30,090 bases of DNA, taken from NCBI GenBank assembly GCA_051646285.1, contig JBOFCU010000055.1, forward strand, positions 1 through 30,090, read 5' to 3'. The position numbers were made by a program, and so were the translations under genes. The stretch comes from Terrirubrum sp051646285. GTDB taxonomy: Bacteria > Pseudomonadota > Alphaproteobacteria > Rhizobiales > Beijerinckiaceae. The notes beneath the pieces were generated by a model. That model had not been told where the DNA came from and ran no database searches. It was given only the letters and a program-made list of their open reading frames with translations. The stretch's first letter is position 1, and every line of letters begins with the position of its first letter. This document shows, piece after piece, positions 22,869-30,090 of the stretch.

Positions 22869-24401
22869 TCAATTGATCGGCAGGGCCACGAAGCGCACTT
22901 CACCCTGCGCATTGGCGACGAGGAAGAGCGCAGATTTCTTGCCCTCTTTTTTCAGTGCGTCGATACGGGCGGTCACTTCAGCCGGCTTTGCAACGGCTTC
23001 CTGACCAATTTCCTGAATCACGTCACCGGGCTGGAGACGCTTGTCTGCCGCTGCCGAATTGGGATCGACACCAACAACAAGCACGCCTTTGACAGTGTCC
23101 TTGACGTTGAAACGGCGCTTCAGATCATCAGTCATGTTCGACAAATTCAGACCAAGCACGCGCTGGGTGGTCTGACTGTCGCCATTGGTACCGGGTGCGC
23201 GGCGGGCAGGCTGGGTGTTGGATGCCGTTTCATCGAGGCGCGCCACCTTGATGGTCAGAGTGGTTTCCTTGCCCTTGCGCATCACCACAACCGGCACTTC
23301 CTTATCCACCGGCGTGCTGGCCACAATACGCGGCAGCTCCTGCGAATCCTTCACATCGCGGCCATCGAATTTCAGCACGACATCGCCGACTTCCACGCCG
23401 CCAGCCTTGGCCGGACCCTTGTCATCAACGCCTGCGATCAATGCACCGCGCGGGCGGCCCAGGTTGAGCGCTTCGGCAGTCGTGTCATCGACCTGCTGAA
23501 TACGCACGCCCAGCCAGCCGCGCCGTGTTTCACCAAACTCGCGCAACTGCTTCACAATATCCGTCGCAATGTTCGACGGCACAGCAAAACCAATGCCGAT
23601 AGAACCGCCCGACGGGGACAGAATCGCGGTGTTGATGCCGATCACCTCACCCGCCATGTTGAACAGCGGACCGCCGGAGTTGCCCTTGTTGATGGCTGCA
23701 TCGGTCTGAATGTAGGTGTCGTAAGGCCCGCTGTTGATATTGCGGTTACGGGCCGAGACAATGCCAGCGGAGACTGAACCGCCGAGGCCGAAGGGGTTGC
23801 CGATGGCAATCACCCAATCTCCAACGCGCGCTTTTTCGGAGTCGCCAAACGGAACCGCTTTGAGCGGCTTGTCCGACTTCACTTTCAGCACGGCCAGATC
23901 GACCTTGGAATCCTTGCCGACAATCTCAGCTTTCAGGCGCGTGCCATCATTGAACACCACCGTCACATCGGTGGCGTTGCCGATGACATGGTTGTTGGTG
24001 ATGACGATGCCTGACGGATCAATCACAAAGCCTGATCCGAGCGAATTGGACCGGCGCTGCGGGGCCGGTGTGCCAGGTGTGTCATCCTGACGGCCGGGGC
24101 CACGGCGGAAGAACTCTTCAAAGAAATCTTCAAAGGGCGAGCCGGGCGGCATCTGCGGCAAGGGAATGTTGCGGCGGTTGGGCTGCCCGTCGGCAGCGGG
24201 TGCCGGGCCAGACGTGACCTGAATATTGACGACCGCACCAATCACCCGCTCCGAGAGATCAGCAAGGGAATCTGGCCCACGCGCGAAAGCCGGCGCCGGA
24301 AGCGTCGGTGCTGCGGCCAGCACAACCGCCAGAGCAACAGCAGCAGGGCGCACAACGCGCGCCGCCATATGGTTGGCAAATACGGTGATGGCACCGGTCA
24401 T
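22869..24401 (-). CDS. Do-family periplasmic serine protease (DegP/DegQ-like)
   Basis: A 510-residue periplasmic protease-chaperone. A signal peptide of about 40 residues (ending PAPAFA) precedes a trypsin-like domain with triad His138 (TNNHVIG), Asp168 (SKVDLAVL) and Ser242 (KGNSGGPLF), then two PDZ domains, with GWLGVRIQQVD... at the start of the first and GVLVVGVDPNSAA in the second. The LA-loop region SPFEDFFEEFFRRGPG is typical. It should degrade or refold misfolded envelope proteins. It is placed after DUF2065, hflC and hflK, the standard order in alphaproteobacteria. Two starts are good: ATG 24401 (AAGGGGGA at 6 nt) and ATG 24419 (AAAGGA at 6 nt); both give the same mature protein. Confidence 0.95.
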   Translation of the reverse strand: MTGAITVFANHMAARVVRPAAVALAVVLAAAPTLPAPAFARGPDSLADLSERVIGAVVNIQVTSGPAPAADGQPNRRNIPLPQMPPGSPFEDFFEEFFRRGPGRQDDTPGTPAPQRRSNSLGSGFVIDPSGIVITNNHVIGNATDVTVVFNDGTRLKAEIVGKDSKVDLAVLKVKSDKPLKAVPFGDSEKARVGDWVIAIGNPFGLGGSVSAGIVSARNRNINSGPYDTYIQTDAAINKGNSGGPLFNMAGEVIGINTAILSPSGGSIGIGFAVPSNIATDIVKQLREFGETRRGWLGVRIQQVDDTTAEALNLGRPRGALIAGVDDKGPAKAGGVEVGDVVLKFDGRDVKDSQELPRIVASTPVDKEVPVVVMRKGKETTLTIKVARLDETASNTQPARRAPGTNGDSQTTQRVLGLNLSNMTDDLKRRFNVKDTVKGVLVVGVDPNSAAADKRLQPGDVIQEIGQEAVAKPAEVTARIDALKKEGKKSALFLVANAQGEVRFVALPIN

Positions 24402-24500
24402 GGATAGTCCCCCTTGCATGGAGTTTCCTTTGGGAGCGTCAAACGTGCTGAAACTGCACGCACAGTTACCATCGCCCAATGTGGGCGACATCACGGCGGA

Positions 24501-24525
24501 ATGGTAGGGGGCGCGGGCCTTCAAG
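24501..24525 (-). promoter_or_regulatory. Possible stress-type promoter before the Do protease gene
   Basis: CTTGAA (24525-24520) lies over the DUF2065 stop codon, with CTACCAT (24507-24501) 12 nt further. The elements recall heat-shock sigma promoters, but the spacing is short, so this is weak. Confidence 0.2.
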
Positions 24526-24715
24526 ACAAAAAACTTCGCACCAGCCAAATCACACCGACGCCAGCGACTGCTGCGATCAGACCGGCCGCGCGCAGCCAAT
24601 GCTCCGGCCGTGCCGCTGTTTCCAGCATGGATTGGCGCATAAAACGTGGAAACGCCGCGATCAGCAGGCCTTCAATCGCAAAGACCAGACCAATCGCGAC
24701 GCCAAAATCACGCAT
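24521..24715 (-). CDS. DUF2065 family small membrane protein
   Basis: A 64-residue protein with two predicted membrane helices (VAIGLVFAIEGLLIAAFP at about 6-23 and LRAAGLIAAVAGVGVIWLV at 41-59) joined by a short charged loop with MRQSMLETAARPEHWLR. The ExEGLLxAAFP-type first helix and Met-rich loop match DUF2065/YjeT, known to sit next to hflC in many proteobacteria, with no established function. It begins 12 bp after the hflC stop and is followed by the Do protease gene. I infer an accessory role to the HflKC membrane complex from position only. Confidence 0.85.
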   Translation of the reverse strand: MRDFGVAIGLVFAIEGLLIAAFPRFMRQSMLETAARPEHWLRAAGLIAAVAGVGVIWLVRSFLS

Positions 24716-24727
24716 GAATTGCCGCCA

Positions 24728-25636
24728 TCAATTCTTCGGGAGCGCAGGCGCGGCAGGCTGGGCCCGCTTGCCTGATGGATCATTGAAGTAGCGGAAAAAG
24801 TCCGAATCCGGCGACAGGATCATCTTCGTGTCACCGCCGCGCAAACCTGTCTCGTAAGCCTGCATCGAGCGGTAAAAATTGAAGAACTCAACATCCCTGC
24901 CATACGCCGCGTTGAACACGGCGTTGCGCTCGGCATCAGCCTGACCGCGCACCTCTTCAGACTTCTGGTTGGCTTCACCACGCAGGCGCGCCACTTCGCG
25001 ATCAGCACGCGCCTTGATCGACAAGGACTGCTCGGTGCCCTGGGCGCGGATGTCCGCTGCTTCGCGCTGACGCTCGGTCTGCATACGCTGGAACACGGAC
25101 TTCGCGTTCGGTTCCGGCAGGTCAGCACGGCGAATGCGCACATCAACAATCTCGATACCGAGATTTTTCGCCTGCACATTCACATCATCTCGCATTTTTT
25201 TCATCAGAGCCGCGCGGTCGCTCTTCACAATCGCCGTGAAGGTTGCATCCGCCAGCACGCCGCGCAGGGTCGAATCGATAATGCTCGACAAGCGCAAATT
25301 GGCGCCCGCAACAGATTGCACCGACTGCACGAAGCGCAGCGGATCAATGACGCGGTAGCGGGTGAAGGAATCCACCACGATCCGCTTCTGATCCGAGGCA
25401 ATAACTTCCTGCACCGGGCGGTCGAGATCAAGAATACGCTTTTCGACCGGAATGACCGTGTCGATCAGTGGGGCCTTGAAATACAGTCCCGGCTGCGCAA
25501 TCGTCCGCACCGGCTGGCCGAAACGCTGCACCAGGGCAAAATCAGTCTGGCGCACGGTGAAGGCCGAGCCGAAAATCAGCACGGCGATGATGGCGAGCGC
25601 GATGCCGCCAACCATTTTCATGGGTGAATTGTTCAT
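24728..25636 (-). CDS. hflC: HflC, membrane protease modulator
   Basis: A 302-residue SPFH/band-7 protein. With HflK it forms a large periplasmic cage around FtsH in the inner membrane and controls its proteolysis. One N-terminal membrane helix (MVGGIALAIIAVLIFGSAF, about 8-26) is followed by the SPFH domain (TDFALVQRFGQPVRTIAQPGLYFKAPLIDTV) and a long coiled-coil with QREAADIRAQGTEQSLSIKARADREVARLRGEA. The C-terminal FNFYRSMQAYETGL and ILSPDSDFFRYF are characteristic of HflC. Its ATG overlaps the hflK stop in ATGA (25633-25636), and GGGAG lies 7 nt upstream. Confidence 0.95.
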   Translation of the reverse strand: MNNSPMKMVGGIALAIIAVLIFGSAFTVRQTDFALVQRFGQPVRTIAQPGLYFKAPLIDTVIPVEKRILDLDRPVQEVIASDQKRIVVDSFTRYRVIDPLRFVQSVQSVAGANLRLSSIIDSTLRGVLADATFTAIVKSDRAALMKKMRDDVNVQAKNLGIEIVDVRIRRADLPEPNAKSVFQRMQTERQREAADIRAQGTEQSLSIKARADREVARLRGEANQKSEEVRGQADAERNAVFNAAYGRDVEFFNFYRSMQAYETGLRGGDTKMILSPDSDFFRYFNDPSGKRAQPAAPALPKN

Positions 25637-26829
25637 CGGGCAGCTCCCGGCGCGGGATTGCGGGGGGCAGAATTTCTCTGCAATTCATTCAGCGGCAGAT
25701 AGGGCACGACGCCGCTGCCACCTTTCTGGTCGATGATGATCTTGTCCATCTTGCCAAACACACGCTCCATGGTTTCCAGGAACATGCGTTCGCGGGTCAC
25801 TTCCGGCGCCTTCTTGTATTCGGTGAAGATGGATTCAAACCGCGCCGCTGCACCGCGCGCTTCTGCCACCGTCTGCGACTTGTAGGCTTCCGCCTCCTGC
25901 ACGACACGGGTGGCATCACCGCGCGCTTCCGGCACAATCTTGGATGCGTAGGTTTCAGCCTCATTCTTGGCGCGGTCCTGATCCTGACGCGCAGCCTGCA
26001 CGTCACGGAACGCCTCGATCACCTCATTTGGCGGGTCAGCCTTCAAAAGCTGCACGATGCGGATGACGATGCCGGATTTATAGCCATCCAGAATTTCCTG
26101 CATATGGGTTTTGACTTCCACCTCGATCGCCTGACGATCCGTGGTCAAAATCTGCTGGATGTTGCGCTTGCCGATCACTTCGCGCATGGCGCTTTCCGCC
26201 ACCGCCTTCACGGTCGCTTCCGGGCTGCGCAGATTGAACACATAATCCTGCGGCGCAGCCGGATTGATCTGCCACTGCACGTTGAAATCAATATCGACGA
26301 TGTTTTCATCGCCGGTCAGCATCAGCCCTTCATCAACAGTCGCGCGGGTGGCGCGGCGCGGATCGACAGCAGCGCGCACGCCAATCTCCATCGTGTTCAC
26401 TTCCGTGACACGCGGCTTGAGCACCTGCCCGATGGGCGATGGCCAGTTGTAATTCAGGCCCGGCTGAACCGTGCCGGTGTATTTGCCGAACACCATGTTG
26501 ATGCCGACCTCGTTGTTCTTGACGGTATAGAAGCCGGTGAGCAGCCAGCCGCCAACCAGCAGCAGGCCCAGCAGCAGCGCGCCCTTGAACCCCATCGGTC
26601 CGCCGGAAGCGCCGGGAATCAGGTCCTTCAGACGGTCCTGGCCACGGCGCAGCATATCCTCCAGATCCGGCGGGCGGTTACCGCCGCCGCCGCCCTGCGG
26701 ACCCTGCCCCCACGGGCCACGGTCTTTCGGGCCATTGCCTTTGGGTCCCTGATCTTTCGGTGGCTGGCCCCAGGGATTGTTGCCCCCGCCTTGTCCGCCG
26801 CCACCGCCGCTCTGATTGCTCCAGGGCAT
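25633..26829 (-). CDS. hflK: HflK, membrane protease modulator
   Basis: A 398-residue SPFH protein, partner of HflC. It starts with a Gly/Asn/Pro-rich cytoplasmic tail (MPWSNQSGGGGGQGGGNNPWG), which is typical, then one membrane helix (ALLLGLLLVGGWLLTGFYTV, about 89-108), the SPFH domain (NNEVGINMVFGKYTGTVQPGLNYNWPSPIG) and a coiled-coil region (VQAARQDQDRAKNEAETYASK). The final part ERMFLETMERVFGKMDKIIID is an HflK signature. The ATG at 26829 has AAGGA at 7 nt. It is the first gene of the hflK-hflC pair. Confidence 0.95.
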   Translation of the reverse strand: MPWSNQSGGGGGQGGGNNPWGQPPKDQGPKGNGPKDRGPWGQGPQGGGGGNRPPDLEDMLRRGQDRLKDLIPGASGGPMGFKGALLLGLLLVGGWLLTGFYTVKNNEVGINMVFGKYTGTVQPGLNYNWPSPIGQVLKPRVTEVNTMEIGVRAAVDPRRATRATVDEGLMLTGDENIVDIDFNVQWQINPAAPQDYVFNLRSPEATVKAVAESAMREVIGKRNIQQILTTDRQAIEVEVKTHMQEILDGYKSGIVIRIVQLLKADPPNEVIEAFRDVQAARQDQDRAKNEAETYASKIVPEARGDATRVVQEAEAYKSQTVAEARGAAARFESIFTEYKKAPEVTRERMFLETMERVFGKMDKIIIDQKGGSGVVPYLPLNELQRNSAPRNPAPGAAR

Positions 26830-26934
26830 TCAGCGTTCCTTCTGTTCATCCGTCGTGAAAATACCGCGTGCCCTGTGAATCAGGGCAATGCGCCGTCCCG
26901 TCAAGGCTGGAAGTGGGAACGATTGGTGAATTGG

Positions 26935-27471
26935 TCAACGGGCTGGATACGGAATTCGCTCGTACCGGACAAAGGCATGGGCCGGGCTGTCACCCTGCTG
27001 CCCATGCTGTTCGCGGCTGGTTTCGCGAAAATCGGCCGGGCTGAAGGCCGGGAAATAGGTGTCGCCGTCCGGCGCAGCCTCAATTTCGGTGAGTTCAAGC
27101 CGGTCCGCGCGTGGCAAGGCTTGCGCGTATATGTCGCCGCCGCCAACCACCATGATCGCATCAGCCTCCATCGCCGCCGCCCTTGCGGCAGCCAGCGCCA
27201 GCGCCGCATCGAGCGTTGCCGCGCGGAAAACACCAGTTGGCACGGGATAGGCTTCGTCACGCGTCAGAATAATCGTCTCGCGCCCCGGCAGCGGCTTGCC
27301 GATGGATTCAAAAGTGCGGCGGCCCATGATCATCGGCCGGCCCATTGTTACCGCGCGAAAATGCTTCAGGTCTGCCGGCAGATGCCACGGCATCTGGTTA
27401 TCGCGCCCGATGACGCGGTTTTTTGCCATGGCCGCGACAATGATGACCGGAATTTTTCTTTCAGCGTTCAC
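26935..27471 (-). CDS. folA: Dihydrofolate reductase
   Basis: A 178-residue NADPH-dependent reductase that regenerates tetrahydrofolate, the carrier oxidised by ThyA. The active-site motif is NRVIGRDNQMPWHLPADLKHF with catalytic Asp34; MGRRTFESIGKPLPGR is the cofactor-binding segment and MVVGGGDIYAQAL is the second. The start is a GTG (27471-27469); upstream sequence has only weak purine-rich GAAAAT. The gene follows thyA by 73 bp and precedes hflK by 105 bp, all on the minus strand. Residues are as expected for a trimethoprim-sensitive chromosomal enzyme, but this cannot be decided from sequence. Confidence 0.95.
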   Translation of the reverse strand: MNAERKIPVIIVAAMAKNRVIGRDNQMPWHLPADLKHFRAVTMGRPMIMGRRTFESIGKPLPGRETIILTRDEAYPVPTGVFRAATLDAALALAAARAAAMEADAIMVVGGGDIYAQALPRADRLELTEIEAAPDGDTYFPAFSPADFRETSREQHGQQGDSPAHAFVRYERIPYPAR

Positions 27472-27544
27472 AATTTCATTTTCTTTTTTATCGCAAAAGC
27501 TTCACGCGAACCGGTGCCCACTTCGCTTGCTGTTGCTCGCGCAA

Positions 27545-28339
27545 TTAAACCGCCACCGGCGCCTTGATGTGCGGGTGCGACTGATAATTCTCGATGATAA
27601 TATCATCATAGGTGAAATCAAACAGCGAGCGCACAGCCGGATTAAGCCGCAACTTCGGCAGCGGCAGCGTTTCGCGGCTCAATTGCAACCGCACCTGTTC
27701 GAGATGATTGAGATAGAGATGCGCATCGCCGAAGGAATGGACAAAATCGCCGGGCTTCAGGCCCGTGACATGCGCAATCATCTGCGTCAGCAGGGCATAA
27801 CTGGCGATATTGAACGGCACGCCCAGAAAAATATCCGCCGAGCGCTGATAGAGCTGGCAGGACAGCCGCCCCTCCTGCACATAAAACTGAAAAAGACAGT
27901 GGCACGGCGCCAACGCCATTTTTGGAATATCCGCCGGGTTCCAGGCCGAAACGATCAGCCGCCGCGAATCCGGATTTTTTTTGATTTCATCCAGCAGCCA
28001 TGTAATCTGATCGACGGTCTGCCCGTCAGCCCCGGCCCATGAGCGCCATTGCTTGCCATAGACGGGGCCGAGATTGCCTTGCGCATCCGCCCACTCGTCC
28101 CAGATCGAGACGCCATTCTCTTTCAGGTAGGCGATATTCGTTTCGCCCTTCAGAAACCATAAAAGCTCATGCACGATGGATTTCATGTGCAGCTTCTTGG
28201 TCGTCACCATGGGAAACCCCTGGGACAGGTCAAACCGCATCTGGTGGCCGAACACGGATAAGGTGCCGGTGCCGGTGCGGTCAGATTTCCGCACGCCCTC
28301 ATCCAGAACACGGCGCATAAGGTCGAGATAGGCTTTCAT
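27545..28339 (-). CDS. thyA: Thymidylate synthase
   Basis: A 264-residue classical ThyA that methylates dUMP to dTMP with methylenetetrahydrofolate. Length and numbering match the E. coli enzyme exactly: catalytic Cys146 is in ALAPCHCLFQFYV, RTGTGT at 21-26 binds the phosphate, and QLYQRSADIFLGVPFNIASYALL is the nucleotide/folate segment. HSFGDAHLYLNHLEQV and the closing FDFTYDDIIIENYQSHP are also diagnostic. It is upstream of folA in the same direction, so dTMP synthesis and folate recycling are linked. Confidence 0.98.
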   Translation of the reverse strand: MKAYLDLMRRVLDEGVRKSDRTGTGTLSVFGHQMRFDLSQGFPMVTTKKLHMKSIVHELLWFLKGETNIAYLKENGVSIWDEWADAQGNLGPVYGKQWRSWAGADGQTVDQITWLLDEIKKNPDSRRLIVSAWNPADIPKMALAPCHCLFQFYVQEGRLSCQLYQRSADIFLGVPFNIASYALLTQMIAHVTGLKPGDFVHSFGDAHLYLNHLEQVRLQLSRETLPLPKLRLNPAVRSLFDFTYDDIIIENYQSHPHIKAPVAV

Positions 28340-28396
28340 GGCACCTGACTAGCTGATTCAGGCGAAGGCTGCACGCGTCCGGCAGGCCTTTCCCCA

Positions 28397-29050
28397 TCAA
28401 TCCGTCATGCCCTCCGCTTTGGGCGGGATCGACCGGTCCCAGCGGTAGTTGAAACTCACCGATACCCGGTCAAACTCCGCCATGTTCATCGGCACCTCAT
28501 GGCGCAGCCAGCTTTCCCACAGCACGATGGTGCGCGGTTCGGGCTGCACATAAATGAAGTTGCGGTTATCGGTGGAAGCGCTCGCCCGGCGCGGCGGCGC
28601 GGCCATCATCATGGCGTGGCGCGGGTCTTCAAACCTGATGGCGGACGCGCCCTTCGGGATCGCCACATAATACGTGCCGCTGATCACGCTGTTGGGATGG
28701 AGATGGCCGGAATGGGTGCCGCCCTGCGGCAGGATGTTGATCCAGAGATCATCCAGCACCACAGCCCCGCCGCGCAAATCGAACTCAAGCTCTTTCACGA
28801 AGGCGGCGACATGCCTGTCCAGATGCTTCTTCAGCACTGCGAAGCTGGGGAAGCGCCAGGGCAGGTCATCCAGCGAGGCATAGGAAGTATAGCCCAGATA
28901 GGCGTTCTCCTCGCACCAGCGCTGGCCTGCCGTATCATCCTCGGCAATGGAATAGGCGGCTGCTTCAATCTCGTCATTAAGCCGCCCAGCGGCAGCGCCA
29001 GACAGGCGGGCGCGATAAATGCGGGTGGCGAAGTAGCGGGCGGTTGTCAT
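28397..29050 (-). CDS. TIGR02466-type putative 2OG-Fe(II) oxygenase
   Basis: A 217-residue cupin-fold protein of the group named 2OG-Fe(II) oxygenase TIGR02466. The Fe-binding region is HSGHLHPNSVISGTYYV (His113/116/118, the S-G-x-YYV strand being typical), FEDPR at about 140-144 follows, the distal His is His184 in WLRHEVPMN, and Arg195 in FDRVSVSFNYRW is the likely 2-oxoglutarate-binding residue. The substrate of this family is unknown; related enzymes hydroxylate proteins or small molecules. The ATG at 29050 has AAGGA at 7 nt, better than the longer frame to 29218. It is divergent from prmB, with 106 bp between starts. Confidence 0.85.
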   Translation of the reverse strand: MTTARYFATRIYRARLSGAAAGRLNDEIEAAAYSIAEDDTAGQRWCEENAYLGYTSYASLDDLPWRFPSFAVLKKHLDRHVAAFVKELEFDLRGGAVVLDDLWINILPQGGTHSGHLHPNSVISGTYYVAIPKGASAIRFEDPRHAMMMAAPPRRASASTDNRNFIYVQPEPRTIVLWESWLRHEVPMNMAEFDRVSVSFNYRWDRSIPPKAEGMTD

Positions 29051-29156
29051 GGGCGTATCCTTCCCGGCTCTTGTGCATCCGCCATACATGGCTGCGCAAG
29101 ACGACATTTGGCGCGGATGGCTTGACGCAAAAGCTCCTGCACGGTTCATGCCCGCC

Positions 29157-30080
29157 ATGACAAACATTTCCAAGACCAACACACCGATGACCAGCACGCC
29201 CGCCGCCGAACTCTTCACCGTGCGCGACCTGCTGCGCTGGACATTGAGCCGCTTCCGCGCCGCCGATCTCTTTCACGGCCACGGCGCATCCTCCGCCCTC
29301 GATGAGGCGGCCTTCATCGTTCTGGAAGCCCTGTCGCTGCCCGTGGACGACATCAACCCCTGGCTCGATGCCCGCCTGACCCTGCCTGAGCGGGAGCGGC
29401 TGGTGGGGCTGGTGGAGGCCCGCATCAGCACCCGCAAACCCGCCGCCTATCTGCTCAACAAGGTGTATCAGCAGGGTATGCCGTTCTATGTCGATGAGCG
29501 CGTGATCGTGCCGCGCTCCTTTATCGGCGAATTGCTGACCAAGGATTTTGTGGTGGGTGACGGGGCGCTGATTCCCGACCCTGCCGCCATTTCCTCCGTG
29601 CTGGATCTCTGCACCGGCTCGGGCTGCCTCGCCATTATCGCCGCGCATGTGTTTCCCAACGCTTTTATCGACGCGGTGGATTTATCCGCTGACGCGCTTG
29701 CGGTGGCCAGGCGCAACGTGGAAGCCTATGGGCTTGAGGAGCGCATCACCCTGCATCAGGGCAATTTATTTCAGCCCCTCGGCCAAAAGAAATATGACCT
29801 GATCATCACCAACCCGCCCTATGTCGATGGCGTGACGATGGCGATGCTGCCGCCGGAATTTCTGGCCGAACCGGTGATGGCGCTTGATGGCGGGATGGAC
29901 GGTTTTGACATCGTGCGTAAAATCATTGCTGAAGCACCGAAGCATCTGAACAAGGGCGGCGGTATGCTCTGCGAAATCGGCACCGACCGGGATATTCTGG
30001 AAGAGCAATTCCCGGATGTGGCATTCCTCTGGCTGGATACGGAGGAAAGCGAGGGCGAGGTGTTCTGGCTGGGGGCGTGA
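29157..30080 (+). CDS. prmB: Ribosomal protein L3 N5-glutamine methyltransferase
   Basis: A 307-residue AdoMet-dependent methyltransferase that modifies a glutamine of ribosomal protein L3. The N-terminal helical domain (about 17-110) is followed by YVDERVIVPRSFIGELL, the AdoMet-binding VLDLCTGSGCLAIIAA (148-163) and the catalytic NPPY (219-222), in the HemK/PrmB order; VIVPRS-I rather than HemK's VLIPRPET favours PrmB over PrmC. The start is uncertain: ATGs at 29148, 29157 and 29187 lack good ribosome binding sites; 29157 fits the usual length (about 300). The gene is complete, with its stop at 30078-30080. Confidence 0.92.
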   Translation: MTNISKTNTPMTSTPAAELFTVRDLLRWTLSRFRAADLFHGHGASSALDEAAFIVLEALSLPVDDINPWLDARLTLPERERLVGLVEARISTRKPAAYLLNKVYQQGMPFYVDERVIVPRSFIGELLTKDFVVGDGALIPDPAAISSVLDLCTGSGCLAIIAAHVFPNAFIDAVDLSADALAVARRNVEAYGLEERITLHQGNLFQPLGQKKYDLIITNPPYVDGVTMAMLPPEFLAEPVMALDGGMDGFDIVRKIIAEAPKHLNKGGGMLCEIGTDRDILEEQFPDVAFLWLDTEESEGEVFWLGA

Positions 30081-30090
30081 GGCCTTGTTG

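Noticed and set aside
25624..27567. A 647-codon open frame on the plus strand
   Set aside because: It lies opposite hflK and folA, both certain. The translation is low in recognisable structure and is a shadow of the wobble pattern.

Overview
The window looks like an ordinary chromosomal segment of an alphaproteobacterium, most likely of the Hyphomicrobiales (Rhizobiales). This rests on base composition near 60% GC, the order thyA-folA-hflK-hflC-DUF2065-Do protease next to divergent serB/miaA, an Omp25/Omp31-type outer membrane protein, a beta-class glutathione S-transferase and an ilvI/ilvH/ilvC neighbourhood. I see no rRNA or tRNA gene, CRISPR array, transposase or prophage gene. Thirty-three protein genes are called, plus one 8-residue leader peptide. 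Most are on the minus strand.

Layout, left to right. 1-3494 (minus): an OpgC-like membrane acyltransferase, an SGNH hydrolase, a MOSC protein and AMP nucleosidase, which runs off the left edge. 3644-4463: a DUF2853 gene and a divergent small lipoprotein. 4460-10839 (minus): a three-gene ABC importer (ATPase, permease, NMT1/THI5-like binding protein) followed by pyridoxal kinase, an EEP-family phosphodiesterase, a PhzF-family enzyme and a Nudix hydrolase, in tight or overlapping order. 11068-12265 (plus): a DedA protein and a secreted single helix-hairpin-helix protein, followed by three 50-bp palindromic tandem repeats and two terminators.

12533-19582 (minus) is the branched-chain amino acid region: ilvI, a PLP threonine dehydratase-like gene, a GST, ilvH, an unrecognised membrane protein, a second GST and ilvC. 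Upstream of ilvI lies the clearest regulatory element: the leader peptide MKTIILVR, followed by a large hairpin and an intrinsic terminator, which is a transcription attenuator. The best promoter candidate puts the transcript start on or next to the leader AUG, so the leader may be leaderless.

19538-20159 is a 622-bp gap with an AT-rich block (about 28% GC) and a good promoter for the outer membrane protein at 20160. 20976-22804 holds divergent miaA and serB, whose starts are only 23 bp apart. 22869-29050 (minus) is the quality-control and folate block: a TIGR02466-type 2OG-Fe(II) oxygenase, thyA, folA, hflK, hflC, a DUF2065 gene and a Do-type protease. prmB (plus) closes the window.

I did not find an obviously new multi-gene defence or biosynthetic system. 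The points most worth checking are the ilv attenuator, the ABC importer joined to pyridoxal kinase through a 13-bp-stem hairpin, the interruption of ilvI-ilvH by a dehydratase and a GST, the palindromic 50-bp repeats, and the AT-rich control region upstream of the outer membrane protein.
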